This document shows, one piece after another, positions 35,527-44,428 of a stretch of 64,000 bases of DNA. Numbering within the stretch: the stretch's first letter is position 1; every line of letters begins with the position of its first letter. Both the position numbers and the translations under genes were made by a program. This DNA is from Rhodocyclaceae bacterium (lineage in GTDB: Bacteria; Pseudomonadota; Gammaproteobacteria; Burkholderiales; Usitatibacteraceae): positions 18,863 to 82,862 of the forward strand of contig JADCIX010000008.1 of NCBI GenBank assembly GCA_020247545.1. The letters run 5' to 3'. The notes beneath the pieces were generated by a model. That model did no database searches, was not told the DNA's origin, and saw only the letters and a program-made list of their open reading frames with translations.

Positions 35527-36822
35527 ATGAGCCTGACCAAACCTTTGACTCCGCATTCGACTGCGCATTTGACAATCTCGCAAGCCTCTTGCGCCGACGA
35601 CTACGACCCAAACTCCATGCCGGTCGATAAGGCACGGGCGTTTATCCACGCGTTTCTCACGCCAATAGCAGGAATCGCGAAACTGCCGATTCGCGCAGCC
35701 TTAGGCCGGGTGCTGGCAGAGGACATCATCTCTCCCGTCAACGTACCGTCGCATCGCAATTCCGCGATGGACGGCTGGGCGGTGCGTTTCAGCGATTTGG
35801 GCGACGACGGTACGCCGCTTGAAGAGATCGGCGCGAGTTTTGCGGGTAAGCCGTTTGTCGGCAGCCTCGCCGCACGACAATGTGTGCGTATCTTTACCGG
35901 CGGTGTCGTGCCTATTGAATGTGACACCGTCATCATGCAGGAACGCGCTAAAGCGGATGGCAAGTTGATCACCTTTTCCGCAGGTGCCAAGCTCGGGCAA
36001 AACGTACGGCAAGCCGGCGAAGATCTCCAGCAGGGTGCGGTCGCGCTGGAAAAAGGCCGCATCATCCGCCCGGCAGAACTCGGCTTAATCGCCTCACTTG
36101 GCATCAGCGAAGTTGCCGTAGTGCGGCCGCTGCGGGTGGCGTTCTTTTCGACGGGTGATGAGTTGGTGTCAGTCGGCGCGCCACTCGGCGAAGGCGAGAT
36201 CTACGATTCGAATCGTTACACGCTGTTTGGCATGTTGGCAAAGATGGGCATCGAGGCAAACGACATGGGTGTTGTTCGTGACGACCCCGTCATCCTCGAG
36301 CGTGCCTTCCGCGATGCGGCAGGTATCGCCGATGTGGTAATCACATCGGGTGGCGTTTCGGTTGGCGAAGCTGATTTTGTGAAGACGCTGCTTGGCAAAC
36401 TTGGCGAAGTGGTGTTCTGGAAAATTGCCATGAAACCTGGCCGCCCGCTGGCTTACGGCAAGATTCAGGACGCACATTTTTTTGGTCTGCCCGGTAATCC
36501 GGTCAGCGTGATGGTAACGTTTTACCAATTTGTGCGCGATGCTTTGCTCACACTACAGGGCGTCTCACCGCTGCCGGTCCAGCCATTGTTAAAGGCGGTT
36601 TGCACGTCACCGATTAAAAAGGCACCCGGGCGTACCGAGTTTCAGCGCGGTGTGTTGTATCTCGAAGACGGTGTTTGGAAAGTGCGCACGACCGGCGAAC
36701 AAGGCAGCGGCATTTTGAAATCCATGTCGGATGCCAACTGTTTCATCATGCTGCATGACCATGTCGGCAATGTGGATGCCGGTGTCACGGTGGACGTACA
36801 AATTCTGGAAGGAGTGGTCTAG
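35527..36822 (+). CDS. moeA: Molybdopterin molybdenumtransferase
   Basis: 431-aa enzyme that inserts molybdate into adenylated molybdopterin. Marks are PSHRNSAMDGWAV at about 74-86, FTGGVVPIECDTVIMQE, STGDELVSVG, ITSGGVSVGEADFVK, and FGLPGNPVSVMV before the C-terminal domain IV. Its stop TAG shares a base with the GTG of the Rieske-like gene (TAGTG). It is part of the plus-strand Moco run serving formate dehydrogenase. Confidence 0.95.
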   Translation: MSLTKPLTPHSTAHLTISQASCADDYDPNSMPVDKARAFIHAFLTPIAGIAKLPIRAALGRVLAEDIISPVNVPSHRNSAMDGWAVRFSDLGDDGTPLEEIGASFAGKPFVGSLAARQCVRIFTGGVVPIECDTVIMQERAKADGKLITFSAGAKLGQNVRQAGEDLQQGAVALEKGRIIRPAELGLIASLGISEVAVVRPLRVAFFSTGDELVSVGAPLGEGEIYDSNRYTLFGMLAKMGIEANDMGVVRDDPVILERAFRDAAGIADVVITSGGVSVGEADFVKTLLGKLGEVVFWKIAMKPGRPLAYGKIQDAHFFGLPGNPVSVMVTFYQFVRDALLTLQGVSPLPVQPLLKAVCTSPIKKAPGRTEFQRGVLYLEDGVWKVRTTGEQGSGILKSMSDANCFIMLHDHVGNVDAGVTVDVQILEGVV

Positions 36823-37589
36823 TGGAACGACGCGATTTCATCAAAATTTGCGCGGTCAGCGGAACGTGTGCGTCGACTTGCGCGGCGAGTTCGCCGGTTC
36901 ACGCCGACGCCAGAACACCGTCGGTTGCCGGCAATGCCACACCTGCAAAAAAAACCGGGGTGGTCCTGAAAGCAAGAAACTATGCGCGGGTTAAGCTAGT
37001 TGACAAAGACGGTCGAGCGATCAAGGCAGCGTCATTGAAGGTCAATCACAACTACATCTTCAACTATCCGTTTGAATCAACGCCGTGTTTCCTGTTGAGT
37101 TTGGATAAAGAAGCGAAGGGACAGACAGAACTCGTCACAGAACGCGGCGAGAGTTACGCCTGGCCGGGAGGTATCGGCCCGCGCAATAATCTGGTTGCAT
37201 ACTCGGCGATCTGTGCACACAAACTGGCGTACCCGTCCCCGCAAGTGAGCTTCATCAGCTTTCGCGATAAACCCTCCGCATTGAGCCCAACTGGCAAGGT
37301 GATCGGCTGTTGCGCCGACAAAAGCGCCTATGACCCGTTCGCCGGGGCGCGAGTTCTGGGTGGTCCCGCCCCGCAACCGCTCGCGGCGATTCTGCTCGAA
37401 CACGACCCGAAAACCGACGCCATCTATGCGACCGGTACCGTCGGCGGCGAAAAGTTTGACGAGTTCTTTACCAAGTACGAATTTAAACTCTCCTTGGAGC
37501 GGGGCGGCGTCAAAGCCAGGGAGCGCGTTGCGACAAGCGTGGTGTTACGCGACTTATCCGCCCACTCGACACAAACGGCGCAGTGCTGA
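36822..37589 (+). CDS. Rieske-type 2Fe-2S protein with twin-arginine-like signal and altered ligand motif
   Basis: 255-aa protein that starts at a GTG inside the moeA stop. The N-terminus MERRDFIKIC looks like a twin-arginine signal. The Rieske-like core has box I C131-A-H133 and box II G-C163-C164-A-D-K167-S-A-Y-D, followed by VLGGPAPQPLAAI. In a classical Rieske box II a histidine follows the cysteine at C-x-x-H; here C164-x-x leads to Lys167 (or Asp166 if C163 is the ligand). So one Fe ligand seems to be missing, or the cluster is held differently. It is predicted periplasmic. The partner is unknown; it lies downstream of Moco genes. Confidence 0.75.
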   Translation: MERRDFIKICAVSGTCASTCAASSPVHADARTPSVAGNATPAKKTGVVLKARNYARVKLVDKDGRAIKAASLKVNHNYIFNYPFESTPCFLLSLDKEAKGQTELVTERGESYAWPGGIGPRNNLVAYSAICAHKLAYPSPQVSFISFRDKPSALSPTGKVIGCCADKSAYDPFAGARVLGGPAPQPLAAILLEHDPKTDAIYATGTVGGEKFDEFFTKYEFKLSLERGGVKARERVATSVVLRDLSAHSTQTAQC

Positions 37590-37605
37590 TCAGCCGGGAA
37601 CATCC

Positions 37606-38319
37606 TTGATCCCTTGGATCACACGCGGCGCGCGTTTCCCCAGTCCGAATACCGCGCTGGTCGACCCGGACGGTTTGCTCTGCACTGGTGGCGATCTGCG
37701 TCCGGCGACCATCGTAGCGGCGTATTCACAGGGGATCTTCCCCTGGTTTTCCGAAGGGCAACCGATTCTCTGGTGGACGCCAGACCCGCGGATGGTATTG
37801 TTCCCGGAGGAGTTCAAGTTATCCCGCTCGCTGGCAAAAACCATACGGCAGCAAAAGTTTGAAGTGACCTTTAATGTCGCCTTTCGACGCGTGATCGAAA
37901 ACTGTGCAGCTCCACGTGAGCGCGGAGGCGGCACCTGGATCGTCAAGCAGATTCAGGACGCCTATACCCTGCTTCACAATCAGGGTTTCGCGCATTCGGT
38001 GGAAAGTTGGGCGGGCAATGACTTGGTCGGTGGCTTGTACGGGGTGGCGATCGGCCAAGTCTTTTTTGGTGAATCGATGTTCACGCGCAAAACCGACGCT
38101 TCCAAAGTCGCGTTTGCCACTTTAGTCGATAAACTAATCCGCGACGGCTTTCAGCTCATCGATTGCCAGCAGCAAACCCGCCACCTCACCAGTTTTGGCG
38201 CACGCCCTATTCCCCGTGCAGAATTCTTGCAACGGCTAGCCGAGTTGATAAACTCAAGTGAATTAGACGACCACCGTTCCGCTTGGAAACCTTGTTTGGC
38301 CACAACTCCCACCTTCTAA
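37606..38319 (+). CDS. aat: Leucyl/phenylalanyl-tRNA--protein transferase
   Basis: 237-aa enzyme that adds Leu or Phe to proteins starting with Arg or Lys, marking them for ClpAP (N-end rule). The family pattern [59 protein letters not shown] and [16 protein letters not shown] is complete. I set the start at TTG 37606, which gives MIPWITRG and has GGGA 7 nt before it; there is no suitable ATG. bpt follows 7 bp later, and the two act on the same pathway. Confidence 0.95.
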   Translation: MIPWITRGARFPSPNTALVDPDGLLCTGGDLRPATIVAAYSQGIFPWFSEGQPILWWTPDPRMVLFPEEFKLSRSLAKTIRQQKFEVTFNVAFRRVIENCAAPRERGGGTWIVKQIQDAYTLLHNQGFAHSVESWAGNDLVGGLYGVAIGQVFFGESMFTRKTDASKVAFATLVDKLIRDGFQLIDCQQQTRHLTSFGARPIPRAEFLQRLAELINSSELDDHRSAWKPCLATTPTF

Positions 38320-38326
38320 CAGGCCA

Positions 38327-39046
38327 ATGTCGCGACTCAACGACTTACCGTTTGCCAATTTGCAGTTCTACGCGACGGCACCCTATCCGTGCAGTTATCT
38401 GCCGGGCCGTCTGGCGCGCTCGCAGGTCGCCACGCCCAGCTACTTGATCGATACAAACGCGTATAGCGCGCTGGTTTCTGCGGGCTTTCGGCGGAGCGGT
38501 GCGTTTACCTACCGGCCCTTGTGTGACCATTGCCGCGCTTGTATAGCAGTGCGGGTACTTTCCGAGGCATTTCAGCCAAACCGCAGTCAGCGGCGTGTGG
38601 CAAAACAGCTCGACTCGTTGACTGTTCGTGTCACCGACTTGCGCTTCTCACACGAGCACTACGCATTGTATCGTCGTTACCAATCGGCCCGCCATCAGGG
38701 TGGCGGCATGGACCACGACTCGCGCGAGCAGTATTCCCACTTCCTGTTGCAAAGCAATGTCGCCAGCAAACTGGTTGAGTTTCGCGAGCATGGCAAGCTG
38801 AAGATGATCTCGATCATCGACGAATTGGTCGACGGGCTATCATCGGTTTACACCTTCTACGAGCCGGCGGATGATCGCCGAAGTTATGGCACTGCCAGCA
38901 TCTTGTGGCAGCTCGCCGAAGCCAAGCGCCGTGCATTGCCCTACGTCTACCTGGGCTATTGGATCCGAGAAAGCCGCAAGATGAACTACAAGGCAAACTT
39001 CCGGCCCATTGAAGGCCTCAACAAGGGCGTCTGGGGGCCGCTTTAG
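38327..39046 (+). CDS. bpt: Aspartate/glutamate leucyltransferase (arginyl-transferase homolog)
   Basis: 239-aa ATE1-like enzyme that transfers Leu to N-terminal Asp or Glu. Marks are the early cluster [34 protein letters not shown] with its Cys pairs, [22 protein letters not shown], and the C-terminal [22 protein letters not shown]. It is the intact downstream partner of aat. In many betaproteobacteria pyrD comes next; here a 4.3-kb accessory patch intervenes. Confidence 0.94.
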   Translation: MSRLNDLPFANLQFYATAPYPCSYLPGRLARSQVATPSYLIDTNAYSALVSAGFRRSGAFTYRPLCDHCRACIAVRVLSEAFQPNRSQRRVAKQLDSLTVRVTDLRFSHEHYALYRRYQSARHQGGGMDHDSREQYSHFLLQSNVASKLVEFREHGKLKMISIIDELVDGLSSVYTFYEPADDRRSYGTASILWQLAEAKRRALPYVYLGYWIRESRKMNYKANFRPIEGLNKGVWGPL

Positions 39047-39085
39047 CGCCGTTTAACTGGCCTGTGGATGTGCGCCTTCAAGCAT

Positions 39086-39157
39086 CTGACAGACGCGACA
39101 TTGCGCATGTTGCCCCCATCCCATCCGCCTCCCACTGGTACGGAGGGGGAAGGGGCC
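39086..39157. repeat. 72-bp direct repeat, left copy (flanks accessory patch)
   Basis: Ungapped alignment with 43222-43293 gives 59 of 72 identical bases, including a perfect CCCACTGGTA. Around it CTCC and GGAG arms form a small hairpin that is kept in both copies despite base changes. It starts 40 bp after the bpt stop. The pair brackets all the broken genes between bpt and pyrD. Confidence 0.7.
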
Positions 39158-39177
39158 CCGGCAGATTTGAAGGCGGC

Positions 39178-39336
39178 ATGACGCCGAAAAAGTTGCAGTC
39201 GATGGCGCGTGTCGCGGGAGCAACCGCGACACGCGACTTTGTGGAACTCGTCGAACGAGGATTGCTTGTACGGCGCGGCGCGGGCCGCTCAACTAGATAT
39301 GAACTCGCGCTGGACGGGTGGGAGCGGAAGCCCGAT
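39178..39336 (+). pseudogene. Fragment of a Fic-family protein (C-terminal winged helix)
   Basis: An open stretch encodes MTPKKLQSMARVAGATATRD and then FVELVERGLLVRRGAGRSTRYEL, matching the C-terminal winged-helix segment of Fic/DUF4172-type proteins (the usual pattern is ATATRDL..LVE.G.L...G.GRSTRY.L). The Fic catalytic motif HPFxxGNGR is absent and the sequence upstream is a dispersed repeat, so only the tail survives. It is a decayed remnant; homology is by pattern only. Confidence 0.6.
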
Positions 39337-39447
39337 CAACGGGTACGAAAAAAGAACGTGAATAACTCGCCGCAGAGTTGGTGTGTTGATTTCAGACTAA
39401 AACGCCGCCACTTTGAGTTTTTGCATAAGATCAAAAGGGCCCTTTAA

Positions 39448-39540
39448 TTACATATTCAACCCGCTGGCAATTGCAGAAATACTCAATCCTTGCCGATGTA
39501 GTTCCAAAATAGTCATCACTTCCTCCAACTGGATCATCAT
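39448..39540 (-). pseudogene. Fragment of an IS21-family istA transposase (N-terminus)
   Basis: On the minus strand from ATG 39540: MMIQLEEVMTILELHRQG, then LSISAIASGLNM and a stop. This matches the N-terminal helix-turn-helix of IstA (typical form: EEI..I..LH.QG.SI..IA..LG). The match ends abruptly and the rest of istA/istB is missing. It marks an old insertion in the patch. Confidence 0.6.
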
Positions 39541-39657
39541 GCACCTCAAAAACCTATCTCAAGGGCATCATGGTCAACGATCATTAAAAACAGCGCTGGC
39601 AATGCGCCTGCGCTACCTTAATAAAACTGGGGAAATTTACTTCGGCGAAAGTGGGGA

Positions 39658-40060
39658 TTATCTATCCGGTGGTGACACACCGTCGAGCAGCGTGAGCCGG
39701 AAGAGACTCAATACGAATTTCTTGCATATACAAAGGCGCATCATGGTCATAGGGTTGACTGGCGAAGACTCAAAACCATAGTGCAGGTAAAACTGGCGCG
39801 AAGATTCGTTGAGGGCATGCACCAGCACGGCGCGAACTCCCGCACTATGCGCGACAGCAAGCGAGCGTCGTACTGCGTCCTGCAGCACGGCTGCGCCGAG
39901 TTTATGGCCTTGGTAGCGTTGATCTACCGCCAAGCGGGTCAGTACCATCGCCGGAACCAGGTCCGGCATATTCCTGCGGATACGCCCAGAGGCTTCCTTA
40001 TGAGAAACCGCTCCAGCTGCCATCGCGTAGTACATGGCGCGGTTGGCCGAGCGGGCGACT
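39658..40060 (-). pseudogene. N-terminally truncated GNAT acetyltransferase (TacT-like toxin type)
   Basis: The minus strand encodes MYYAMAAGAVSHKEASG, then RNMPDLVPAMVLTRLAVDQR, a GHKLGAAVLQDAV acetyl-CoA loop and the C-terminal NESSRQFYLHYGFESSPVNP. This is the GNAT class used as tRNA-acetylating toxins in type II systems. The first about 60 residues of that class, and the DUF1778-type antitoxin gene that normally precedes it, are missing; the sequence breaks into IS91-like DNA near 40085. It is almost surely non-functional. Confidence 0.65.
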
Positions 40061-40091
40061 CCCTGGGTGACGGCTTTAGATCGGTCGGTTC

Positions 40092-40475
40092 ATGCAGCGG
40101 CTGGTCGCGCTGGTGCTGCGGCTGCGGCTGCATCTCATCCGGTTCCATGGGGTGCTGGCCCCGAACGCGAAGCTGCGGCCTCTGGTGGTGCCGCAAGGCC
40201 CACCCGCGCAAGCACAGGCGACCGCCGAGTGCGAAGTCGAGCCTGTCCAGGCCCGGCCGCACCGCATCAGCTGGGCGCGGCTGCTCAAACGCGTCTTTGA
40301 CATCGACCTGCGGCACTACCCGAACTGCGGCAGGGGGGAACTGAAGATCATCGCGGCCATCCTGGAGCGCCCGGTGATCGAGAAGATCCTCACTCACCTG
40401 GGCCTGGGTGCGCAGCCGCCGCCCCGGAGCCTGGCGCGTACGGCGGGGCAAGACTTCCAAGACTTTCCTGCCTGA
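40092..40475 (+). pseudogene. C-terminal remnant of an IS91-family transposase
   Basis: 127 codons match the IS91/ISCR-type Y2 transposase tail: LHLIRFHGVLAPNAKLRPLV, then RISWARLLKRVFDIDLRHYP, NCGRGELKIIAAILE and PVIEKILTHLGL. The usual zinc-knuckle CPNCG reads YPNCG here, so one Cys is lost. The catalytic region (HUH and two Tyr) is missing because the match begins only at about 40086. It is a decayed fragment. Confidence 0.75.
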
Positions 40476-40781
40476 GTTGCGCCGGCCGTCGCAAACACCA
40501 CGTCCCGGGCTGCAACACCATGCGCAGCCGGGGCGACTGTGCGCCCCATGGCGGCGCGAGGCCGCAAGACCCACGCCCAACCCCGAGATCGAGGCAGCGA
40601 CCCGCCCTTGTGAAGGGTCACGGGCCTGCCGAACCCGACCCAAGCGAGGGCATCGGCACTCAACCCTGACACTTCATGCTGCCGCAACCACCGTATCCGG
40701 GTCCGCACCCGCGTCCCATGGCCTCCACAGGCCTTGCCGAGGGCGTTTGAAATTCCTATGCTCATGCTCTCCGGCACAGAA
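40476..40781. other. GC-rich non-coding stretch, probably the tail of the IS91-like element
   Basis: About 300 bp after the transposase fragment with high GC, no convincing gene, and a shift in composition near 40760. By position it is the 3' non-coding end of the IS91-family element. No clear terminal sequence could be fixed. Confidence 0.4.
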
Positions 40782-41261
40782 TCAATCGAAGTAGGCGTCG
40801 TCGTCGGGGGCAAACGGGCCACCGGGTCGAGCGGCAACCTCACGGCCACCACCGACCGGGGAAAACCGCCGGAACTCCCCGTAGACTAGCGCCTTGACTT
40901 CGGTGTCGCCCTGTAGATCGAAGGTATCACCTCCCAAGAGAACCAGGCCAGGGGAGGCTGCCACTCGCGCGCCGCTCCGGCGTCGAACCTCAGCGTGTCC
41001 ACCAGAACTGACCGAGAGAACGCGCCCCGCTACATGAATGGAGGCAACTGCAGAACTGGGGCACCAAAGGCCGCCAGGAGCGTACTCAGTCGGAGGGCCG
41101 CTTCTCGCCTGAGCATATGGAATCACCCCATGATGACCTCGGTCCCATGTCGTAACGCGCCCTAGCGCGGCCTGCGGCCGCAACAGAATGACCGGCTCAA
41201 ATACTTTACCGAATACAACAATCCGCACGGAGAGAAACTTTATCCTAAGATGCGCCGTCAA
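40782..41261 (-). CDS. Hypothetical protein, doubtful
   Basis: A 159-codon minus-strand reading frame (ATG at 41261) ending in GGPFAPDDDAYFD. The composition is Gly/Val/Arg-rich in the GC-rich part of the patch, with no signal peptide, membrane helix or family I recognise. It may be a remnant or a chance frame in GC-rich DNA. It lies just downstream of, and in the same direction as, the large secreted protein gene. Confidence 0.25.
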   Translation of the reverse strand: MTAHLRIKFLSVRIVVFGKVFEPVILLRPQAALGRVTTWDRGHHGVIPYAQARSGPPTEYAPGGLWCPSSAVASIHVAGRVLSVSSGGHAEVRRRSGARVAASPGLVLLGGDTFDLQGDTEVKALVYGEFRRFSPVGGGREVAARPGGPFAPDDDAYFD

Positions 41262-41325
41262 CCCTAGGCGATCCGCGTTTCAGATCAATGACGTGGCGTT
41301 GCAGAGACTTCGCAATGTTAAAGAT

Positions 41326-42837
41326 TCAGCGCCTTCGATCAAGACATCCGACGATCATTTTCCTACCATAATAATCTGTCATAGTATCTGGGTTTCTACA
41401 CTCCTGCTGGTTATCGGATGAACGCGAACCACCGCTAAACATTTCTTGTACCATTGCCTCAATCGCGAGACCCATGACTGAATTCTCGGTGCCGTAATCC
41501 TTCTGCAACCACGCGTTCATTTCCTCCATTTTCTCTACCACCGTCTGCGTCTGCGCAGCCGAAGCTGCCTTGAGGGTCAGCGCACCCTTGGCGGATTTGT
41601 TGACCACAAACGCCTTCCAATAGCGAATTCCGACACCCCCTCCTATTGCAGCGTGTGCCTTGGTCCACAAGACCTGCGAATCGGAAGTTAAGGTTACGTC
41701 GAAGCCCCATTTCCCCGCGCCCAGCGCGAAGACCTTGTTGTGCACGCCGAAGATGAGGATGTTGTCACCGGTCTTTAGGCTGTCTTGTATCGAAACATCG
41801 GCGCGCCCAGGACCGCCTCCGGCCGACCATTCCGCAGTCGCCAGCGGTTGCCACTTACCATCGGGCGTCTTACCAACCAGAAAACCAATGTCATCAATTC
41901 CCTTCATCGTCACTCGAAGCTTGCTGCCGGCCTTGGTATTGGAACCCAACTCCGCCAAGTCCGCAGATGGAAGTTTTCGGGCTTCGATATCAGCCTTCGC
42001 GCGCGCTTCGCGCTCAACCGCAAGCCGAGCATCCCGCTGAGCACGCTCAGCAGCAAATTGAGCATCGCGCTCGACAGCGGCTGCCGCGAGCGCGGGAGTA
42101 AGCTGATTAGCCTCTACGGTACTCACCGAGTACCGGTACGTGAGCGCGCCGCGGTCAGAAAACGTTTGAAGTACTAGCTGCAAATTGATGTCGCCATTTA
42201 AGTTACTTGATAGTGCCATCTGCCCCGTCCAAGATCGCTCATACTTGCTGGCTCTGGAGCATGGTCCTTGGTCGGCACGGCGGAAGTTCACGAGTTGAAA
42301 CTGAGTCGGTTGCGCCGAAAGCACAACAAGGCCCGCTGGGGCAATCGTCGCCATGCACGTCGAACCCAATATACCGAATTCGAGGGTAGGTTCTCCATTT
42401 AAGTCCCGAATAGATAAGGTCACTCTAGCTTCGTCGTTCCGGGAACGACTAACAACAAAATTCTCGAGTCGCATAGTCAAAGTTTTTTGGCCGCCAACAA
42501 TCGACCACTTGGGGCTGTAGCCTTGCGGGTAGTTGCCCTCGATCGGTAAGCTGAGTGTGCTTACCAGAACGTGCAGTCGTCCTGTAGCAGGCACAGGAAG
42601 CTGGTTCAGGCTTGATGGCGCGCGGGGCTCCGAAGATTGAGCATTGGCATCCGCGCGAATTGCGGAGCCTATCGTATTCCGATCAACATTCGTAGGTACT
42701 TCTGTGGCCGTCGAGTGCGTCACGCCGCCAGACAGTGCCGCTGCCGAAAGAACGATGCAACACCAACGGGTAACTTCTCGGGTTGCTGCGAAACGCGGGC
42801 ACCGATCAACATCGGCTCCGATTACTAGAATGGGCAT
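41326..42837 (-). CDS. Large secreted or anchored protein of unknown family with central coiled coil
   Basis: 503-aa product from ATG 42837, preceded by a strong GGAGG site 7 nt before it. Residues about 20-45 form a hydrophobic segment (CCIVLSAAALSGGV) that looks like a signal sequence. Residues 80-230 are beta-rich with a few cysteines. A charged Ala/Glu/Arg coiled coil (VERDAQFAAERAQRDARLAV) spans about 245-290. A second beta-rich domain (GSKLRVTMKGIDDIGFLVG, then DNILIFGVHNKVFALGAGKWG) follows, and the C-terminus has two cysteines. I recognise no family. It is the only long intact gene in the accessory patch. Confidence 0.75.
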   Translation of the reverse strand: MPILVIGADVDRCPRFAATREVTRWCCIVLSAAALSGGVTHSTATEVPTNVDRNTIGSAIRADANAQSSEPRAPSSLNQLPVPATGRLHVLVSTLSLPIEGNYPQGYSPKWSIVGGQKTLTMRLENFVVSRSRNDEARVTLSIRDLNGEPTLEFGILGSTCMATIAPAGLVVLSAQPTQFQLVNFRRADQGPCSRASKYERSWTGQMALSSNLNGDINLQLVLQTFSDRGALTYRYSVSTVEANQLTPALAAAAVERDAQFAAERAQRDARLAVEREARAKADIEARKLPSADLAELGSNTKAGSKLRVTMKGIDDIGFLVGKTPDGKWQPLATAEWSAGGGPGRADVSIQDSLKTGDNILIFGVHNKVFALGAGKWGFDVTLTSDSQVLWTKAHAAIGGGVGIRYWKAFVVNKSAKGALTLKAASAAQTQTVVEKMEEMNAWLQKDYGTENSVMGLAIEAMVQEMFSGGSRSSDNQQECRNPDTMTDYYGRKMIVGCLDRRR

Positions 42838-42883
42838 CAGATTTTCCTCCAGCCTTGACTGATTAAACGAGTGACAAGAACGC

Positions 42884-42925
42884 ACCATAACCGACAGAAC
42901 GCGATTAGACCATAACGGACAGACC
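42884..42925. repeat. Two 17-bp near-identical repeats upstream of the secreted protein gene
   Basis: ACCATAACCGACAGAAC at 42884-42900 and ACCATAACGGACAGACC at 42909-42925 match at 15 of 17 bases with a 25-bp period. They lie 47-88 bp before the start of the gene ending at 41326, in its presumed promoter. They could be regulator sites spaced just over two helical turns apart, or a chance duplication. Confidence 0.4.
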
Positions 42926-43024
42926 ACAGTAGTCTACAAAATATGGGGCAAGAGCCAAACGGGTCTACGCTCCTAATCTGCGAGATGAAGAAGTTAAAGG
43001 TTCCAGACTCGCATTAACTCGCCC

Positions 43025-43225
43025 CTCTGCATCGCCGCCATTGAAGTCCCTGCCTCGGTCACCACCAACAAAGCCACACAAACGATCACCAGCGTCAATC
43101 CCACATCTCCCGTCACCTACACGGCCATCGCACCGGGGAATACAAAAACTCAGACTGCCATCGCCTCATCGGGTTTGCCTATGGCCTTTGCCTCCACCAG
43201 CCCCAGCATCTGCACCACCTTCTGA
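43025..43225 (+). pseudogene. Fragment of a surface protein with bacterial Ig-like repeats
   Basis: An open stretch encodes EVPASVTTNKATQTITSVNP, a Thr/Pro-rich run and then AIASSGLPMAFASTSPSICTT followed by a stop. The pattern 'ATQTI...ASSGLPVTFTSTTPSVCT' is typical of repeated Ig-like domains in large secreted proteins. No start, signal peptide or further repeats are nearby. It is a remnant of a larger gene, ending where the right-hand 72-bp repeat begins. Confidence 0.55.
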
Positions 43226-43293
43226 CACACGCGACGGCGCAAATGTCGCCCCCATCCCAACCGTCTCCCACTGGTATGGAAGCGGAAGGAGCC
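43222..43293. repeat. 72-bp direct repeat, right copy (flanks accessory patch)
   Basis: Partner of 39086-39157, 59 of 72 bases identical without gaps. It ends about 125 bp before the pyrD start. The inner CCCACTGGTA is unchanged and the flanking hairpin arms are kept in a modified form. It marks the right edge of the patch. Confidence 0.7.
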
Positions 43294-43417
43294 GCCACGG
43301 TGAGCCAAAATTGCGCCGTCCTATTGATCGCTGTCTGCCAGAAGCGCGCAATCACGGCATACAAGCGCGACTCGACTAAAATCGGGGTTATTGACTACCG
43401 ATACCAAGGCGCTCCCC

Positions 43418-44428
43418 GTGTTGTATTCCATTGCCCGTAGCGCACTCTTTAAACTCGACCCCGAGCTAGCGCACGACGTCGCCCTAAAAAGCCTTAAGCG
43501 ACTGGAAAGCTGCCATCTGGCCGGCCTTTTCGGGCAAAAAGTGTTGAAACCGCGCACCCTGCTTGGACTTTCATTTGATAACGCGGTGGGCTTAGCCGCT
43601 GGTCTCGACAAGAATGGTGAGTACATCGACGCCTTGGCAGCGATGGGTTTTGGTTTCATCGAGGTCGGCACCGTCACCGCGCGACCACAACCGGGTAACC
43701 CCAAGCCACGGATGTTTCGTTTGCCTGCGCGCGACGCCTTGATCAATCGTCTTGGATTCAACAACCAAGGTCTCGATGCGTTCTTGGTCAATGTTGCCCG
43801 CGCCAAATACAAAGGTGTGCTGGGGCTCAATATCGGCAAAAACTTCGATACCCCCAATCACAATGCAGTCGATGACTATGTGACCTGCCTGCGCGGGGTA
43901 TTTCCACATGCGAGTTATGTCACAGTCAATGTTTCCTCGCCGAACACTAAAGGATTGCGTGATTTGCAAGCCGCCGCACAACTCGAACAACTGCTAGCCG
44001 CCCTCAAAGCCGAACAACAAACGCTGGCAAAACAGCATAGACGCCAAGTCCCGCTACTGCTAAAGATCGCTCCCGACTTGAACCTTGCCGCAATTCGTGA
44101 TGTCGCCGCGCTGCTGTTGCAATATGGGTTCGAAGGCGCAATTGCTACCAACACCACGGTTTCGCGTGACGCCGTGACGGGACTCAAACACGCGACAGAG
44201 GCAGGCGGGTTGTCTGGACATCCGCTGTTTTCCCCCTCAACCGAAGTCCTGCGCGAGCTGGTGAAACACCTCAAGGGAAACATCCCCGTGATCGGCGTGG
44301 GCGGCATCATGTCGGCTGACGACGCGCAACAAAAAATCAACGCCGGCGCTTCACTCGTACAGATCTATACCGGCTTCATCTACCGGGGGCCACAACTCGT
44401 CGCCGATTGCGCGAGGCAGATTCAATGA
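43418..44428 (+). CDS. pyrD: Dihydroorotate dehydrogenase (quinone), class 2
   Basis: Membrane-associated flavoenzyme of pyrimidine synthesis that oxidises dihydroorotate with quinone. With the GTG at 43418 it is 336 aa, the length of E. coli PyrD, and starts [20 protein letters not shown] as the family does; a TTG at 43391 in the same frame would add nine residues. Marks are [11 protein letters not shown] near 65, [25 protein letters not shown] with the catalytic Ser, and [11 protein letters not shown] near the C-terminus. The stop overlaps the next ATG by 4 nt. Confidence 0.95.
   Translation: MLYSIARSALFKLDPELAHDVALKSLKRLESCHLAGLFGQKVLKPRTLLGLSFDNAVGLAAGLDKNGEYIDALAAMGFGFIEVGTVTARPQPGNPKPRMFRLPARDALINRLGFNNQGLDAFLVNVARAKYKGVLGLNIGKNFDTPNHNAVDDYVTCLRGVFPHASYVTVNVSSPNTKGLRDLQAAAQLEQLLAALKAEQQTLAKQHRRQVPLLLKIAPDLNLAAIRDVAALLLQYGFEGAIATNTTVSRDAVTGLKHATEAGGLSGHPLFSPSTEVLRELVKHLKGNIPVIGVGGIMSADDAQQKINAGASLVQIYTGFIYRGPQLVADCARQIQ

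Noticed and set aside
39658..40060. Working GNAT toxin of a toxin-antitoxin pair
   Set aside because: The N-terminal third is missing at the junction with IS91-like DNA and no antitoxin gene precedes it.
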